The translations under genes and the position numbers were made by a program. The notes beneath the pieces are model-generated. The model did not search any database. It had not been told where the DNA came from and saw only the letters and a program-made list of their open reading frames with translations. Shown in pieces: positions 9,183-19,236 of a stretch of DNA of 64,000 nucleotides (positions within the stretch are counted from its first letter, which is position 1; the number at the start of each line of letters is the position of its first letter). This DNA is from Hallella multisaccharivorax DSM 17128 (GTDB taxonomy: Bacteria; Bacteroidota; Bacteroidia; Bacteroidales; Bacteroidaceae), in the NCBI RefSeq assembly GCF_000218235.1, contig NZ_GL945017.1, positions 2,714,952 through 2,778,951 on the forward strand. Reading direction: 5' to 3'.

Positions 9183-9220
9183 TTTGCAGATTTCCTTATA
9201 AAATCATACTTTTGTATGAT
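9183..9220 (+). promoter_or_regulatory. Promoter and operator of the LuxR-type regulator gene
   Basis: TTTG (9183-9186), 20-nt spacer, TACTTTTG (9207-9214). The perfect palindrome ATCATACTTTTGTATGAT (9203-9220) overlaps the -7 box, 36 bp before the ATG at 9257. Autorepression by the regulator is the simplest reading. Confidence 0.68.
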
Positions 9221-9256
9221 AATAGAAAGACGTAAGCACGTAAAAAACTCCATAGA

Positions 9257-10000
9257 ATGACGTTTTCCGATATTTTAAAAGGGTTAAAAGAGGCAGACGA
9301 CAACACACAGGGTATCCGAAGTCAAGCCATGGGTGGTTATTCTCCTTATATAAAAAGTGCCCAAGCTATTGATAGGCTTGGATATGGGAGAATAGTTCTG
9401 ATTGATTTCTGTCAATGTACCTTTCTATATACATCACCATCTATTTTTTCAACTCTACCACAAAAAGGAATTAGAGATAACAGAGGAAGAATTGATAATA
9501 TACTTGAAGAAAGACAGTTAAGCTATTTGAGCAATATTCTTAAATCGTATTTCGCGTTACAAGAAAACTATGTCCGTATAGAGTCCTCAGTCTTGCATTT
9601 TGACTTTTTAATAAATACCTCTTTATGTAAGCAAATGATACATGCCTCGTTGACTCCTTGTTTAATTGACAGTAACAAACATATTACACTGGGAATTTGT
9701 ATGTTAGCGTATTCAACAAGAAAACAAATAGGGAACGCCTTGGTTAAGTTACCTGGGATTGACTATCATTTTGAATTGAGAAACGATAGATGGGTGCAAA
9801 TCAATAATTCATATTTAACTGATATGGAAAAAGTTATTATTGGGCAAAGTGCAAATGGTAAAAGCATAGCAAACATCGCAGAGTATCTCTCTGTTTCGAT
9901 AGCTACAATCAAGACTCACAGGACAAACGTATTCAAAAAACTTGGAGTTAACAATATTACTGAGGTCATACAATATGTAGAGGATTATAATCTAATTTGA
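9257..10000 (+). CDS. LuxR-type transcriptional regulator
   Basis: This 247-residue protein ends in a clear LuxR-type helix-turn-helix (about 187-247: LTDMEKVIIGQSANGKSIANI then SVSIATIKTHRTNVFKKLGV). The first ~180 residues match no sensor domain I recognise; there is no receiver domain signature and no membrane segment. It is transcribed divergently from the locus B remnants, from a promoter that carries an 18-bp palindrome, and two close variants of that palindrome stand before the intact precursor of locus A. It is therefore likely to control peptide production, perhaps in response to cell density or the peptide, but signal and sites are inferred. The only plus-strand gene in the first 30 kb. 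Confidence 0.8.
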   Translation: MTFSDILKGLKEADDNTQGIRSQAMGGYSPYIKSAQAIDRLGYGRIVLIDFCQCTFLYTSPSIFSTLPQKGIRDNRGRIDNILEERQLSYLSNILKSYFALQENYVRIESSVLHFDFLINTSLCKQMIHASLTPCLIDSNKHITLGICMLAYSTRKQIGNALVKLPGIDYHFELRNDRWVQINNSYLTDMEKVIIGQSANGKSIANIAEYLSVSIATIKTHRTNVFKKLGVNNITEVIQYVEDYNLI

Positions 10001-10221
10001 GTACTATCTTCAAAATATCGTATCAGGAAAAAGTTGATATCGAAAAGTGGTTTTGTTGGATTTTCCACTGAAGATATACAGATCGGAATGTATAGTAATT
10101 ACAAGTAACTAATTATCAATATTGTTTTATATCCTTTGTCGCTGAATAGTTACTTGCAATATACCTGCTACCTCTTATAATTCCCCTCCAACATCTTTTC
10201 CAAGCCCGAAGCCTTATAGTC

Positions 10222-12495
10222 CTATTCGTTGTTCTTTTTCCCTTTCCAGAAGGTTTCTTTCCTCTGCAAATCTTCACTATTGGTTCCCACCATAATCTCA
10301 AAGGTTCCTGGCTCGACAATGTATTGCATGCTGTTGTTCCAAAAGCCTAAATCACGAGCATTGAGCGTGAAATCAATGCGCTTTGTCTGTCCCTTCGGAA
10401 TGAAAACCTTTTGAAATCCCTTCAATTCCTTTACGGGACGGACCATCGAAGCCACCTTGTCGGCTACATAAAGCTGTACGATTTCCTCGCCATCGTAACC
10501 GCCGGTGTTGGTTACATCGACTGAAACCTGCAGTGTACCATCGGCATTAAACTGCTTTGGACATTGCATTTCACCATACGAGAACGTGGTATAGCTCAAG
10601 CCATAGCCAAAGGGATAGAGATTCCTGTTGGGCACATCAATATGACGGACTGTAGAACTGTGAGACATATCGCCCGGGCGTCCCGAGCGCTTATAATTGT
10701 AATTATTGGGTATCTGTCCCTCGGTGAGTGGGAAAGAAGTCGTCAACTTAGCCGAGGGAACAGCGTCGCCAAAGAGGATATCGGCTACAGCATTGCCACA
10801 TTGTGTACCTGGGAACCAAGCTTCAAGTAATGCATCGGCCTGCCTGTCTACCTTTTGCAGGCATAAGGGACGGCCATTCATAAGCACAACAACAAGCGGC
10901 CTGCCTGCCTTTTGCAGGGTGTCGAGCAATGCTTCCTGCTGTCCTGGCAAGCGAAGGACGGCGCGACTGCGTGACTCTCCGCTCATCAAGGCCTTCTCTC
11001 CGACAACAGCTATCACCACATCACTCTGCTTTGCAGCTTCGAAAGCAGCCGGGAACTCACGCGTTGAAGGCTCAAGGAAGTCACAACCCTGAACGTAGGT
11101 AACAGCAACATCGCTGCCAAGCTTCTTTTTAATGCCGTCCAGCACTGTCACAACATCACTTTCCTCACCGCGTGCTTTCCATGACCCCATCACCTCTGAG
11201 CGGTTATCTGCCAATGGGCCAATAAGTGCAATGCGTTTCGTATGCTTAGAAAGAGGAAGCGTAGCATGATCATTTTTCAGTAAAACCATTGACGAAGCGG
11301 CTGCCTTTCGGGCCAACTTGGTAACCGCTTCAGAACGAATTTCACGGCGTTCGCGCTTGACATCGAGGAAGCGGTAAGGGTCATCGAAGAGTCCCAAAGC
11401 GTATTTTGCACGCAAGATGCGCTCTACCGAAGTGTCGATGGCCTGCATATCAAGTTTCCCTTCACATACGGCCTTTTCCAAACAGCGATTATATAATCCG
11501 TCTGTCATATCCATATCTACCCCTGCATCAAATGCCATCAGAGCTGCATCAGTATCAGTTTCTGCCACACCATGGGCCTTCAGCTCCTGCACAGCGTTCC
11601 AATCACTTACCACAAAGCCATGGAATTTCCACTGATTGCGCAGGATATCGGTCATCAACCAGCGATTACCCGTTGCAGGAACACCATTGAGACTGTTGAA
11701 AGCCGACATGAAGGTGTGGACTCCTGCATCAACACAAGCCTTGAAAGGAGGCAGATAAACCTCGGCTAAAGTAGACAAAGAAAGGTCTACCGGAGCATAA
11801 TCCCGTCCAGCTTGTGGGGCACCATAGGCCACGAAATGCTTGGCACAGGCATATACAGAGTTAGGTTTTCCGAGATTCCATTGGAATCCCCGCACACGTG
11901 TTTCAGCTATCTTGCATGCCAAATAGGTGTCTTCGCCCGCGCCTTCAACAATTCGTCCCCATCGTGGGTCACGCGCTATGTCGACCATTGGGGCAAAAGT
12001 CCAGTGAATGCCCGATGCGGAAGCCTCAATGGCTGCAGCCTTGGCAGTCTCAAACATGAGGCCTAAATCCCATGAACACGACTCTGCCAAAGGCGTTGGA
12101 AAGATCGTTTTATAGCCATGGATAACGTCGAAAGCAAACAGGACGGGTATCTTCAGACGTGAGGATTGCATATTTTTCTCCTGCAGTTTCCGCAGACTCT
12201 CAACACCACCCACATTGAGAATTGATCCCACCATGCCACGAACGAAGAGCGAATCGGAAAGCGCTCCGCTTTGAGGTCCGGTCAAAAGAGAACCTCCCAC
12301 GTATTGAGAGAGCTGTCCTATCTTCTCGGTAAGCGTCATCTTTTTAATGAGATCACGCACGAATCGGGTTTCTTTATCTGCTGCACAAAGTTCTTTCTGC
12401 ACCCGCTTTTGGGGCAGACGAGTACTTACATGATGTGCATTCCCAACAAAAAGCCCTCCCACCGCGCAGGCAACGGCTACAATTGTTCGTTTCAT
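10222..12495 (-). CDS. Glycoside hydrolase family 3 beta-glucosidase-type enzyme
   Basis: 757 residues with an N-terminal export signal (about 1-20), the GH3 N-terminal barrel with KHFVAYG near 219-225 and the nucleophile Asp in VVSDWN (D298), the second alpha/beta domain, and a C-terminal fibronectin-III-like domain announced by YPFGYGLSYTTF. Length and order are those of BglX-type enzymes, which release terminal glucose from short beta-glucans, though the family also includes xylosidases. It is the last gene of the polysaccharide locus, 18 bp after the GH2 gene. Probably periplasmic, finishing oligosaccharides made by the GH16 enzyme. The 221 bp downstream to the LuxR gene hold no gene. Confidence 0.88.
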   Translation of the reverse strand: MKRTIVAVACAVGGLFVGNAHHVSTRLPQKRVQKELCAADKETRFVRDLIKKMTLTEKIGQLSQYVGGSLLTGPQSGALSDSLFVRGMVGSILNVGGVESLRKLQEKNMQSSRLKIPVLFAFDVIHGYKTIFPTPLAESCSWDLGLMFETAKAAAIEASASGIHWTFAPMVDIARDPRWGRIVEGAGEDTYLACKIAETRVRGFQWNLGKPNSVYACAKHFVAYGAPQAGRDYAPVDLSLSTLAEVYLPPFKACVDAGVHTFMSAFNSLNGVPATGNRWLMTDILRNQWKFHGFVVSDWNAVQELKAHGVAETDTDAALMAFDAGVDMDMTDGLYNRCLEKAVCEGKLDMQAIDTSVERILRAKYALGLFDDPYRFLDVKRERREIRSEAVTKLARKAAASSMVLLKNDHATLPLSKHTKRIALIGPLADNRSEVMGSWKARGEESDVVTVLDGIKKKLGSDVAVTYVQGCDFLEPSTREFPAAFEAAKQSDVVIAVVGEKALMSGESRSRAVLRLPGQQEALLDTLQKAGRPLVVVLMNGRPLCLQKVDRQADALLEAWFPGTQCGNAVADILFGDAVPSAKLTTSFPLTEGQIPNNYNYKRSGRPGDMSHSSTVRHIDVPNRNLYPFGYGLSYTTFSYGEMQCPKQFNADGTLQVSVDVTNTGGYDGEEIVQLYVADKVASMVRPVKELKGFQKVFIPKGQTKRIDFTLNARDLGFWNNSMQYIVEPGTFEIMVGTNSEDLQRKETFWKGKKNNE

Positions 12496-12513
12496 ATTTC
12501 AGAGAATATTATT

Positions 12514-15021
12514 TTATTCAGATATAATTTCAATGGTCTGTGGCGCTAAATCCACACTCTTGGCAGTAAGCTGAATGGTTGACGGCGTTCTTCCTGCCTG
12601 CAAAACAACCAGACATTTACCGAAGAAGGCACGTCGTTCATTGGTTTGGAAACGCTCCAGAGAGAACGGACTTCCATTGTCGACACCTGCAATCTTGGCG
12701 TTTCCAGTCAATGAAAACAGAATATTATTTTCTGCCCATGGGCATAGATTGCCATCTTTATCGACCACTTCCACTGTGACAAACGACAGGCTTCGCCCAT
12801 TGGCTTTTATCACCTTGCGGTTCGGAGTCAGCCGAATGTGATGCGGTGCACCAGCTGTTCGCCGTGTTTTCTCAGCCACAACCTTTCCGTTCTTCCTTGC
12901 CACCACACGCACTTCTCCGGGTTCAAACGTCACACGCCATGCTACATGATATTCATGTTCATTGCTTTTCCGGCGCACGCCTTGTGACTTTCCATTCACA
13001 AAAAGTTCCACTTCATCGGCTTGATTATAATAACACCACAAGTCAACAGTTTGCCCCTCGATCCAGTTCCAATGGGGGAAGACATGCAGCACAGGCTTCT
13101 TTGTCCACTCACTCTGATACATGTAGTAGGTATCTTTAGGGAAACCAGCTAAATCAATCAGCCCAAAATAGCTGCTTCGGGCTGGGAAATTAAAAGGTGT
13201 TGGTTCGCCGATATAGTCGAAGCCAGTCCATATAAATTGTCCTGAACAATAGGGAGTATGTTTCACAATGTCCCAAGTTTGCTCGTGAGTAGAGCCCCAA
13301 TAGGCACAACAATTATCATATGATGAGCACATAAACGAGGGTTCAGTGAATGGGCGCTTATGAGTTGGCCAACGGTATAATGAATCACTCGGCATTCTAT
13401 AATAGCCACGCGTCTGCAAAGCAGATACCGTTTCGGTCATGATGAAAGACTTTCCTGGAAAATCCTGAGGCACATCCTTCACTTTTTTCTGGTGATAGTT
13501 AAAGCTAATGACGTCTAAAGCCCCACTCTTAAACAAATTATTATCGGGTGAAACCTCATTACATCCTGCCGTGATGAGCCTCGTTGGGTCATAACGACGC
13601 ACTATAGCAGCCAAGACTTGGGTGAGTTTTGCATTCAGATTAAGGGAATCACCTTGTGTAAGAGTAGCTTTATCCCGACTGTTATTAAGCAGAATATTCA
13701 CATTTTCCAATGCAACGGTGGCATTCTTTGTTTTATTCCATTGTTCAAGTACCTCGTTTCCAATGCTCCAAAGGATAATAGAAGGGTGGTTACGATCGCG
13801 TAACACCATGTCTCTTAGGTCGCGTTCAGCCCATGTTTTGAAATATATTGAATAGTCATATGCCGTTTTTCCTTGCATCCAACTATCGAAAGCTTCGTCC
13901 ATAACGAGTAATCCCATGCTGTCACAAAGGTTCAACAATTCGGGTGCAGGAGGATTATGGGAACATCTTATGGCGTTAACACCCATTTCTTTCATCATCA
14001 CAAGCTGACGATAAAGGGCATCTTCATTGATTGCTGCGCCTAAACATCCAAGGTCACCATGCAGACAAACCCCATTAATCTTAATATTCTCACCATTCAG
14101 AAAGAACCCTTTCGCAACATCAAAAGCCACAGTGCGAATACCAGTTGTAATGGTGTCACAATCCAATACACGGCCATTCTCTATGATTTCAGTTGTAATC
14201 GTGTAGAGATAAGGCGAAGAAAGCGACCACAACTGTGGTTTCTGAACCCGCATGTGCTGACTGATTGTTGTTCCAGGAGCCTCAACCTTACAGGTCTTAG
14301 AGGTTTGAGCAACAACCTGATGAGCCTTATTCCACAGTTTCTGCCGTACAGTTACCCGACGACTGCGGCCACCTGGGTTCTCAATCTGCGTGTTGAGCGT
14401 GAGATTACCAATGCCTTTCTTTACCTTAGAAATAGCATGTACTCCCCATTCTGCTACGCGAATGTCCGTAGATTTTGACAGATAGACATGACGATAGATA
14501 CCACATCCCGTATACCAACGGCTGTTGGGCTGCTGCGAATTGTCTACCTTCACGGCAATAACATTATCTCCCTGTTTGTCAAGATAAGGTGTAAGGTCGT
14601 AGCTGAAACTAATAAACCCATAAGGACGAGTGCCTACAAGCGTGCCATTTACAAAGACCGACGTGTTCATATACGCTCCATCGAAATGAAGAACATAACG
14701 AGACGTAGCATCATTCTCATGCAAAATCAAATGCTTACGATACCACCCTTTACCACCTGGCAGTGCTCCACCATTGGCGCCCGAAGGATTTTGAGCATAA
14801 AAGTCGCCTTCAATAGCCCAGTCATGAGGTAAATCCAATAAGCGCCAGGCACTGTCGTCAAATGCCGATTGCTGTGGCTTATCATCTTGACGCAATGAAA
14901 ATCTCCAGCCTTCATCCCACAAATGACGTTCGGAAGCTTTGCATCCTAAACCGCAAAACCATAATAGGGATATCACGACAAAACAGGAATATCGGAAAAG
15001 AAGATAGGAAGATGTTTTCAT
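12514..15021 (-). CDS. Glycoside hydrolase family 2 lipoprotein (beta-galactosidase type)
   Basis: 835 residues. The signal ends in a lipobox (GLGC, C27), so the enzyme is probably membrane anchored. A sugar-binding jelly-roll (about 33-190), an immunoglobulin-like domain (about 195-295) and the catalytic barrel follow; IRCSHNPP (351-358) and the acid/base Glu in SIGNE (E423) are clear, and the nucleophile is probably E530 in IMTE. C-terminal immunoglobulin-like domains complete it. This layout is typical of Bacteroidota GH2 beta-galactosidases, but mannosidase and glucuronidase activities share the fold. It lies between the GH16 and GH3 genes with short gaps (10 and 18 bp), clearly one operon. 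Confidence 0.87.
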   Translation of the reverse strand: MKTSSYLLFRYSCFVVISLLWFCGLGCKASERHLWDEGWRFSLRQDDKPQQSAFDDSAWRLLDLPHDWAIEGDFYAQNPSGANGGALPGGKGWYRKHLILHENDATSRYVLHFDGAYMNTSVFVNGTLVGTRPYGFISFSYDLTPYLDKQGDNVIAVKVDNSQQPNSRWYTGCGIYRHVYLSKSTDIRVAEWGVHAISKVKKGIGNLTLNTQIENPGGRSRRVTVRQKLWNKAHQVVAQTSKTCKVEAPGTTISQHMRVQKPQLWSLSSPYLYTITTEIIENGRVLDCDTITTGIRTVAFDVAKGFFLNGENIKINGVCLHGDLGCLGAAINEDALYRQLVMMKEMGVNAIRCSHNPPAPELLNLCDSMGLLVMDEAFDSWMQGKTAYDYSIYFKTWAERDLRDMVLRDRNHPSIILWSIGNEVLEQWNKTKNATVALENVNILLNNSRDKATLTQGDSLNLNAKLTQVLAAIVRRYDPTRLITAGCNEVSPDNNLFKSGALDVISFNYHQKKVKDVPQDFPGKSFIMTETVSALQTRGYYRMPSDSLYRWPTHKRPFTEPSFMCSSYDNCCAYWGSTHEQTWDIVKHTPYCSGQFIWTGFDYIGEPTPFNFPARSSYFGLIDLAGFPKDTYYMYQSEWTKKPVLHVFPHWNWIEGQTVDLWCYYNQADEVELFVNGKSQGVRRKSNEHEYHVAWRVTFEPGEVRVVARKNGKVVAEKTRRTAGAPHHIRLTPNRKVIKANGRSLSFVTVEVVDKDGNLCPWAENNILFSLTGNAKIAGVDNGSPFSLERFQTNERRAFFGKCLVVLQAGRTPSTIQLTAKSVDLAPQTIEIISE

Positions 15022-15031
15022 TTTTAAATTG

Positions 15032-17020
15032 TTATTTCACTACTATTTTCCGGCCGCCTACAACATAGACGCCACGCGGAAGGGCACTTTCCTGCCAGCG
15101 ATCAGCCACCTTGAGACCATTGATGGCATAAACGGAGCTGTCCTTTTGAGACGTGGTTTTTACCATTTTCACAGCTGTGTCACCTTTTCTCTCACCAACA
15201 ACACGCACGCTTCGCAAATAATATCCCTTACCCGTTACTGCCAGCCCATAGTCCTTTAGCTCCTGGGCTGCTTGTGCATTGAGCGTAAGAGTATAGGTTT
15301 TTTCATCACTGCCTGCTGTTAAATTCAGGATGTGCCCGTATTTCTTGTCAGCAGAAAGGGCTGGCCTGTTGCGTTCGCCCTGCTCTGGTTGTCTGAATTG
15401 TCGTAAGAAAACCTGTGCTTTGGCATCAACATCCCTTACCATGATTTCTAATTGCTGGCCTTCTGTTACATCTTTAAATTGTTCAGCAGGGATAAGCGTT
15501 TCGCCCCATTGAATTTGCTTGAAGCCAACCCATTTGGCACTTTCTTTAGACGCACGGCATACGGAGAACAGGCGAATATTCTCGCCTTTCAGCACACAAC
15601 CCTGGGCTTTTAGTTTATTGCAAAGGTCATCTGTATTCACAACGAAAGTCACTTGTGCGTCGAGTCGCGTAAGTTCTGGTTTTAATGTTGTGATAGATTT
15701 TCCGTTCTTGTCATAGATATCAAGTACAGATTTCCCTGCAACACGATATTCAGAAGCACTAAGTGTGTCAATATCTATCACGAGTTGATCACCAACTTTC
15801 AGGCCGGCAAAACGCTCTGCAGGGATTTCCAATTCCACATCTTTAGTTTTCCAATCCCAGCTCACCGGCTTAGAGCCGAGCCACAAAGGTCTATTCGTGC
15901 GTTTATAAACACGCATCCAATCAACATTCATTTCATAATTGTGAGGCACATTATTGAGATTTCCCCCATACTTAGGGTCAAGATTTGGATACAAAATTCC
16001 ACCTCCCTTGCCATCAGGCTTGCCTCCAATGCCTCCATTGATTGCTACATCCCAGACATGCTCAATATCGCCATCTACAAGATATTTATCTTTCAGAACC
16101 TCATTATACTTATAAATAGAAGTTCCGTTAATCATATAATCTTTTGTTGAGAACACCGATCTTACTCTTCCGTCTAACAGGAAACTTACGGCCAAATGGA
16201 CTGAGGAATCGCCTGGCAAAGGATCGATTTGCACACCATAGACATGGAAATCAGCTGCCGGATCAAACGAAATCTCTCTTACACGCTCAGAGAATGGATT
16301 ATGGTTATAACTGTTTTTGAGTTTGATAGCCTTGGTATCTTTTTCCTGATACCACTCTAACCCATGCACTGACTGGTGTAAAGTCCGCTTATTCTTGAAC
16401 TTATAAGTATGTCCCTCCCAATTATTCACGATATCAGCATTATCATCGTTCACGAAGAATTCAAGCAGGTCAATCTCAAAGGTACTGGCACCCAAGCGGT
16501 GACGAAGCCATAATCCCATCCACGTTCCAAAATCATAAGGCACCTTTGCTTTTATTTCTATACGCGAATAAAGTGGATAATACTTCTCGACATCCCTGCT
16601 GGACAAGAATCCGGACCACCAACCTATGGTGGTAAAATTATGATTTGGCTTCAGCGGATAACGAGGAATTACGCTGTAATCTTCATTAACATCCGGATTT
16701 TTGGGCTTTTTAATTCCTGTCTTTATCGCATCACGTGTGGCACGAATTGTCATAATTCCATCCTTTACCGACACCATTTGGTCGCGATAAGTCTGTGCCA
16801 TACCTTGATCTTCATTATTGCCATAGGCATCATAGGCATAGTTTCTATCAGCATCTCCATAGAGTCCCCAAATCTTTTTATCAATAGATGTGCCATTGAA
16901 CTCATCGCCCGGCAGACTGCTCCAGCCAGGTAAAGAGGGAATATTAGATACTACTGCCTGCGCATTTACATTGATTATCCCTATACTTAGGATACAAATA
17001 GTTATAAAGATCGTTTTCAT
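15032..17020 (-). CDS. Secreted GH16 endo-beta-glycanase with C-terminal sorting-type tail
   Basis: I place the start at the ATG 17020 because the signal peptide begins there (MKTIFITICILSIGI). The 662-residue protein has a GH16 domain (about 30-370) with catalytic ExDxxE in FEIDLLEF (E182, D184, E187), the bulged form found in laminarinases, agarases and relatives rather than lichenases. Two repeated beta-rich segments follow, each opened by an IPAE motif (IPAERF, IPAEQF). The last ~35 residues (YAINGLKVA to RKIVVK, with LPRGVYVV) resemble a type IX secretion sorting tail, so the enzyme is probably exported to or past the cell surface. It would make the first cuts in the polysaccharide. Confidence 0.87.
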   Translation of the reverse strand: MKTIFITICILSIGIINVNAQAVVSNIPSLPGWSSLPGDEFNGTSIDKKIWGLYGDADRNYAYDAYGNNEDQGMAQTYRDQMVSVKDGIMTIRATRDAIKTGIKKPKNPDVNEDYSVIPRYPLKPNHNFTTIGWWSGFLSSRDVEKYYPLYSRIEIKAKVPYDFGTWMGLWLRHRLGASTFEIDLLEFFVNDDNADIVNNWEGHTYKFKNKRTLHQSVHGLEWYQEKDTKAIKLKNSYNHNPFSERVREISFDPAADFHVYGVQIDPLPGDSSVHLAVSFLLDGRVRSVFSTKDYMINGTSIYKYNEVLKDKYLVDGDIEHVWDVAINGGIGGKPDGKGGGILYPNLDPKYGGNLNNVPHNYEMNVDWMRVYKRTNRPLWLGSKPVSWDWKTKDVELEIPAERFAGLKVGDQLVIDIDTLSASEYRVAGKSVLDIYDKNGKSITTLKPELTRLDAQVTFVVNTDDLCNKLKAQGCVLKGENIRLFSVCRASKESAKWVGFKQIQWGETLIPAEQFKDVTEGQQLEIMVRDVDAKAQVFLRQFRQPEQGERNRPALSADKKYGHILNLTAGSDEKTYTLTLNAQAAQELKDYGLAVTGKGYYLRSVRVVGERKGDTAVKMVKTTSQKDSSVYAINGLKVADRWQESALPRGVYVVGGRKIVVK

Positions 17021-17199
17021 TCGTCTTTCTTTTTGAGTTTTTCTGATAAGTCTCTCACCTTGGTTTATAAAGCGACTCCACCCCAACAACGGAATGCTCT
17101 GAAAAGCCTTGTAGAGTCATGGGATAGAACTCGCTTTATAATTTAATAGAAATTACTGCATAATCTGATAAAGATTGCAAAACCATTCAACATCACCCT

Positions 17200-19221
17200 T
17201 TAAGGCTCTGAGATTGTAGCCTTCTTTGAAACAAAGTCTATGGTTATCTTTGTTCCTGCTTTCCACACATAATCCTTATTAGGTTCTCCCTCACCATTTT
17301 TGCGATATAGGAAATCTTTGGATACAGGATCAACATAGACTTCACGCTTCCACGAGCTAAACTTCTGTGCTTTCTTAAATGCAGGTATATCGGGATAGAT
17401 ACGCATTCTGCCTCCTTTGGCAAGCGTTGCGCTCATAGTTCGTTCGTCAGCATTGGCTGTAAACAGAACAGACGAGCCACCACAATCTCCCGAGAGTTTC
17501 AATGGTTGTATAGCTATTTCACGCGAATCCAAGGCCACAAAAATGACATAGATGCCATCACTGGGCACAACAACGCGATTATTGACTACGCTATAGTCGG
17601 TTACAGTCTTTAGCTTTGCAAAGTTTCCTTTTCCAAAAGCCTTCTCTGTTGAGAACTCCAAAGTCGTTCCTCCACGCAGATACGTGATATAGAACCAACG
17701 CGAAGCACCCGCGTAACCATTCTCAAATGATGCTACTTCGGGAGCATTCCAATCCCAGTTCCCAAAGTCATCGCCAGTCATATAAAGCTGGTTGACACCT
17801 TCGGGAATAAGATTTTCAGGAGTAGTCCCGCCAAAATCTGCTGTATTGTCAGCCATATCAAGGGTGACAGTAGTGCCCTTTGCGACAGGTAATGGAGGAA
17901 TTTCGTTTGTCGCCACCCCTGGATAAACTACCTCCTTGCCATTACGAACCGTAAACTGCATTGTCGTCCAATCGCGTGCATTCTGCGCTGAGGTTGCGAA
18001 AAGATTGAGGTTGCCTGTTTCGGTTGTTTCTACTGACAAGTGAGTGCCGTTGAGTGCCAAAGGTTCCTCTTTATCAGCCAACGCAGCTCCCGCAGCATAA
18101 ACCTTGGGCGTTTCAAAAGAAATCAACTTTCGGTCTAAGTTCACATAGACCACATAGAGGCCTGAGGTTTTCACTGTGGCTCTTCCACTTCCATCCAATG
18201 TAACACCCTGCATTGTTTGCAATGAAGAGAATGCGTTTGCCCCATCTTTTGATGTTGACCACTCCACAGTTTGACCGGCCTGCAAATAGCATAAACGCCA
18301 GAATTCGCCATTACCAACAGCACCCACAGGAGCCATTTTCACGACTTTATCCGTATTCCAGGCTCCAAAGTTAGAACCACCCATATAGAGTTCATTAGCA
18401 AGTCCGGTCACTTCAACGCCCTTTCCGCCCATACGTGCAGTAAACTTCCCTGTGAGAACACTGTATTGCACCTGCACACTATATTGTCCCTTCAAAGGGA
18501 ATTTAAGCTTCACATCAGACTGATTAGTAAGCGGCTGATAGGTATCGTTGAGCTGATTGGTGCGTTCAGCTGCAGCAGTACCCGTGAATACGGCCGACAA
18601 TGTGTCGTTTACCGTGTCGTCATCACGCAGATAAAGTGTCTTGCCGTCGTTCATATTGAATACATATTTACCAGGCAACAGCTGTTGGGTTGAGTCTGCA
18701 TTGCTCCAGGTTACAACATGTGTAAGCTTGTCATAAGTCACGTTGCTGAGCGCAACGTCATTGCTTCCGTCTGCCGTAAGCGCATTGTCACCCTGCATCG
18801 TAAATTGAATCGGAATGACAGTCAACTCTTTTCGCTGTTTGTTGACAACGATTTGATAAAGCCCTTCGGCTGGAACAGAGAAACCTTCACCGCCTTTTAT
18901 CAAGCTATAAGCCTTAGCACTGACGTTGGAAAGCGCTATATCACCTCCCTTACCATAGGCTACTGGCTGTCCGTCAGCGCCCACAAAAGATATCTGAAAG
19001 TGCCCGTCTTTCTTCAGCCAGGCCCGAATGCTCAACATATTGGCATGAGAACCAGCCGTCAGCCGCCCTGTTTCAATAGGCAGAGAAAACTCAGAGGAAC
19101 CTCCTGAAAGGTAGACTCCCTCGGGAACATTCACCACCTCATCGTAGGCTATGTTGTTTTCCGTACAAGCTGTTGCGCCTAAAACGCACAGCATTGTTAC
19201 GATATGCTTTAATTTTATCAT
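17200..19221 (-). CDS. SusE/SusF-like surface glycan-binding lipoprotein
   Basis: 673 residues with lipobox GATAC (C19), then several repeated beta-sandwich units: a SusE-type N-terminal domain and at least two carbohydrate-binding units recognisable by the similar strings LYMGGSNFGAW and LYMTGDDFGNW, each followed by an aromatic and glycine-rich stretch. SusE/F proteins hold starch at the cell surface; here the ligand is presumably the glycan cut by the neighbouring GH16. It follows the second SusD gene by 15 bp. The 180 bp between it and the GH16 gene are long enough for an internal regulatory element, but I see none clearly. Confidence 0.8.
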   Translation of the reverse strand: MIKLKHIVTMLCVLGATACTENNIAYDEVVNVPEGVYLSGGSSEFSLPIETGRLTAGSHANMLSIRAWLKKDGHFQISFVGADGQPVAYGKGGDIALSNVSAKAYSLIKGGEGFSVPAEGLYQIVVNKQRKELTVIPIQFTMQGDNALTADGSNDVALSNVTYDKLTHVVTWSNADSTQQLLPGKYVFNMNDGKTLYLRDDDTVNDTLSAVFTGTAAAERTNQLNDTYQPLTNQSDVKLKFPLKGQYSVQVQYSVLTGKFTARMGGKGVEVTGLANELYMGGSNFGAWNTDKVVKMAPVGAVGNGEFWRLCYLQAGQTVEWSTSKDGANAFSSLQTMQGVTLDGSGRATVKTSGLYVVYVNLDRKLISFETPKVYAAGAALADKEEPLALNGTHLSVETTETGNLNLFATSAQNARDWTTMQFTVRNGKEVVYPGVATNEIPPLPVAKGTTVTLDMADNTADFGGTTPENLIPEGVNQLYMTGDDFGNWDWNAPEVASFENGYAGASRWFYITYLRGGTTLEFSTEKAFGKGNFAKLKTVTDYSVVNNRVVVPSDGIYVIFVALDSREIAIQPLKLSGDCGGSSVLFTANADERTMSATLAKGGRMRIYPDIPAFKKAQKFSSWKREVYVDPVSKDFLYRKNGEGEPNKDYVWKAGTKITIDFVSKKATISEP

Positions 19222-19236
19222 GATAATCTGATTTTA

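Larger units (their letters stand above)
9077..9227. repeat. Divergent promoter cassette, copy 2
   Basis: About 150 bp matching 3673-3821, with the same two promoters and the same 18-bp palindrome. Here the left promoter feeds the truncated radical SAM gene and the right one the LuxR-type regulator at 9257. Confidence 0.75.

Noticed and set aside
17021..17089. Longer start of the GH16 protein at 17089
   Set aside because: The added 23 residues are polar and precede a typical signal peptide at 17020, so the shorter start is preferred.
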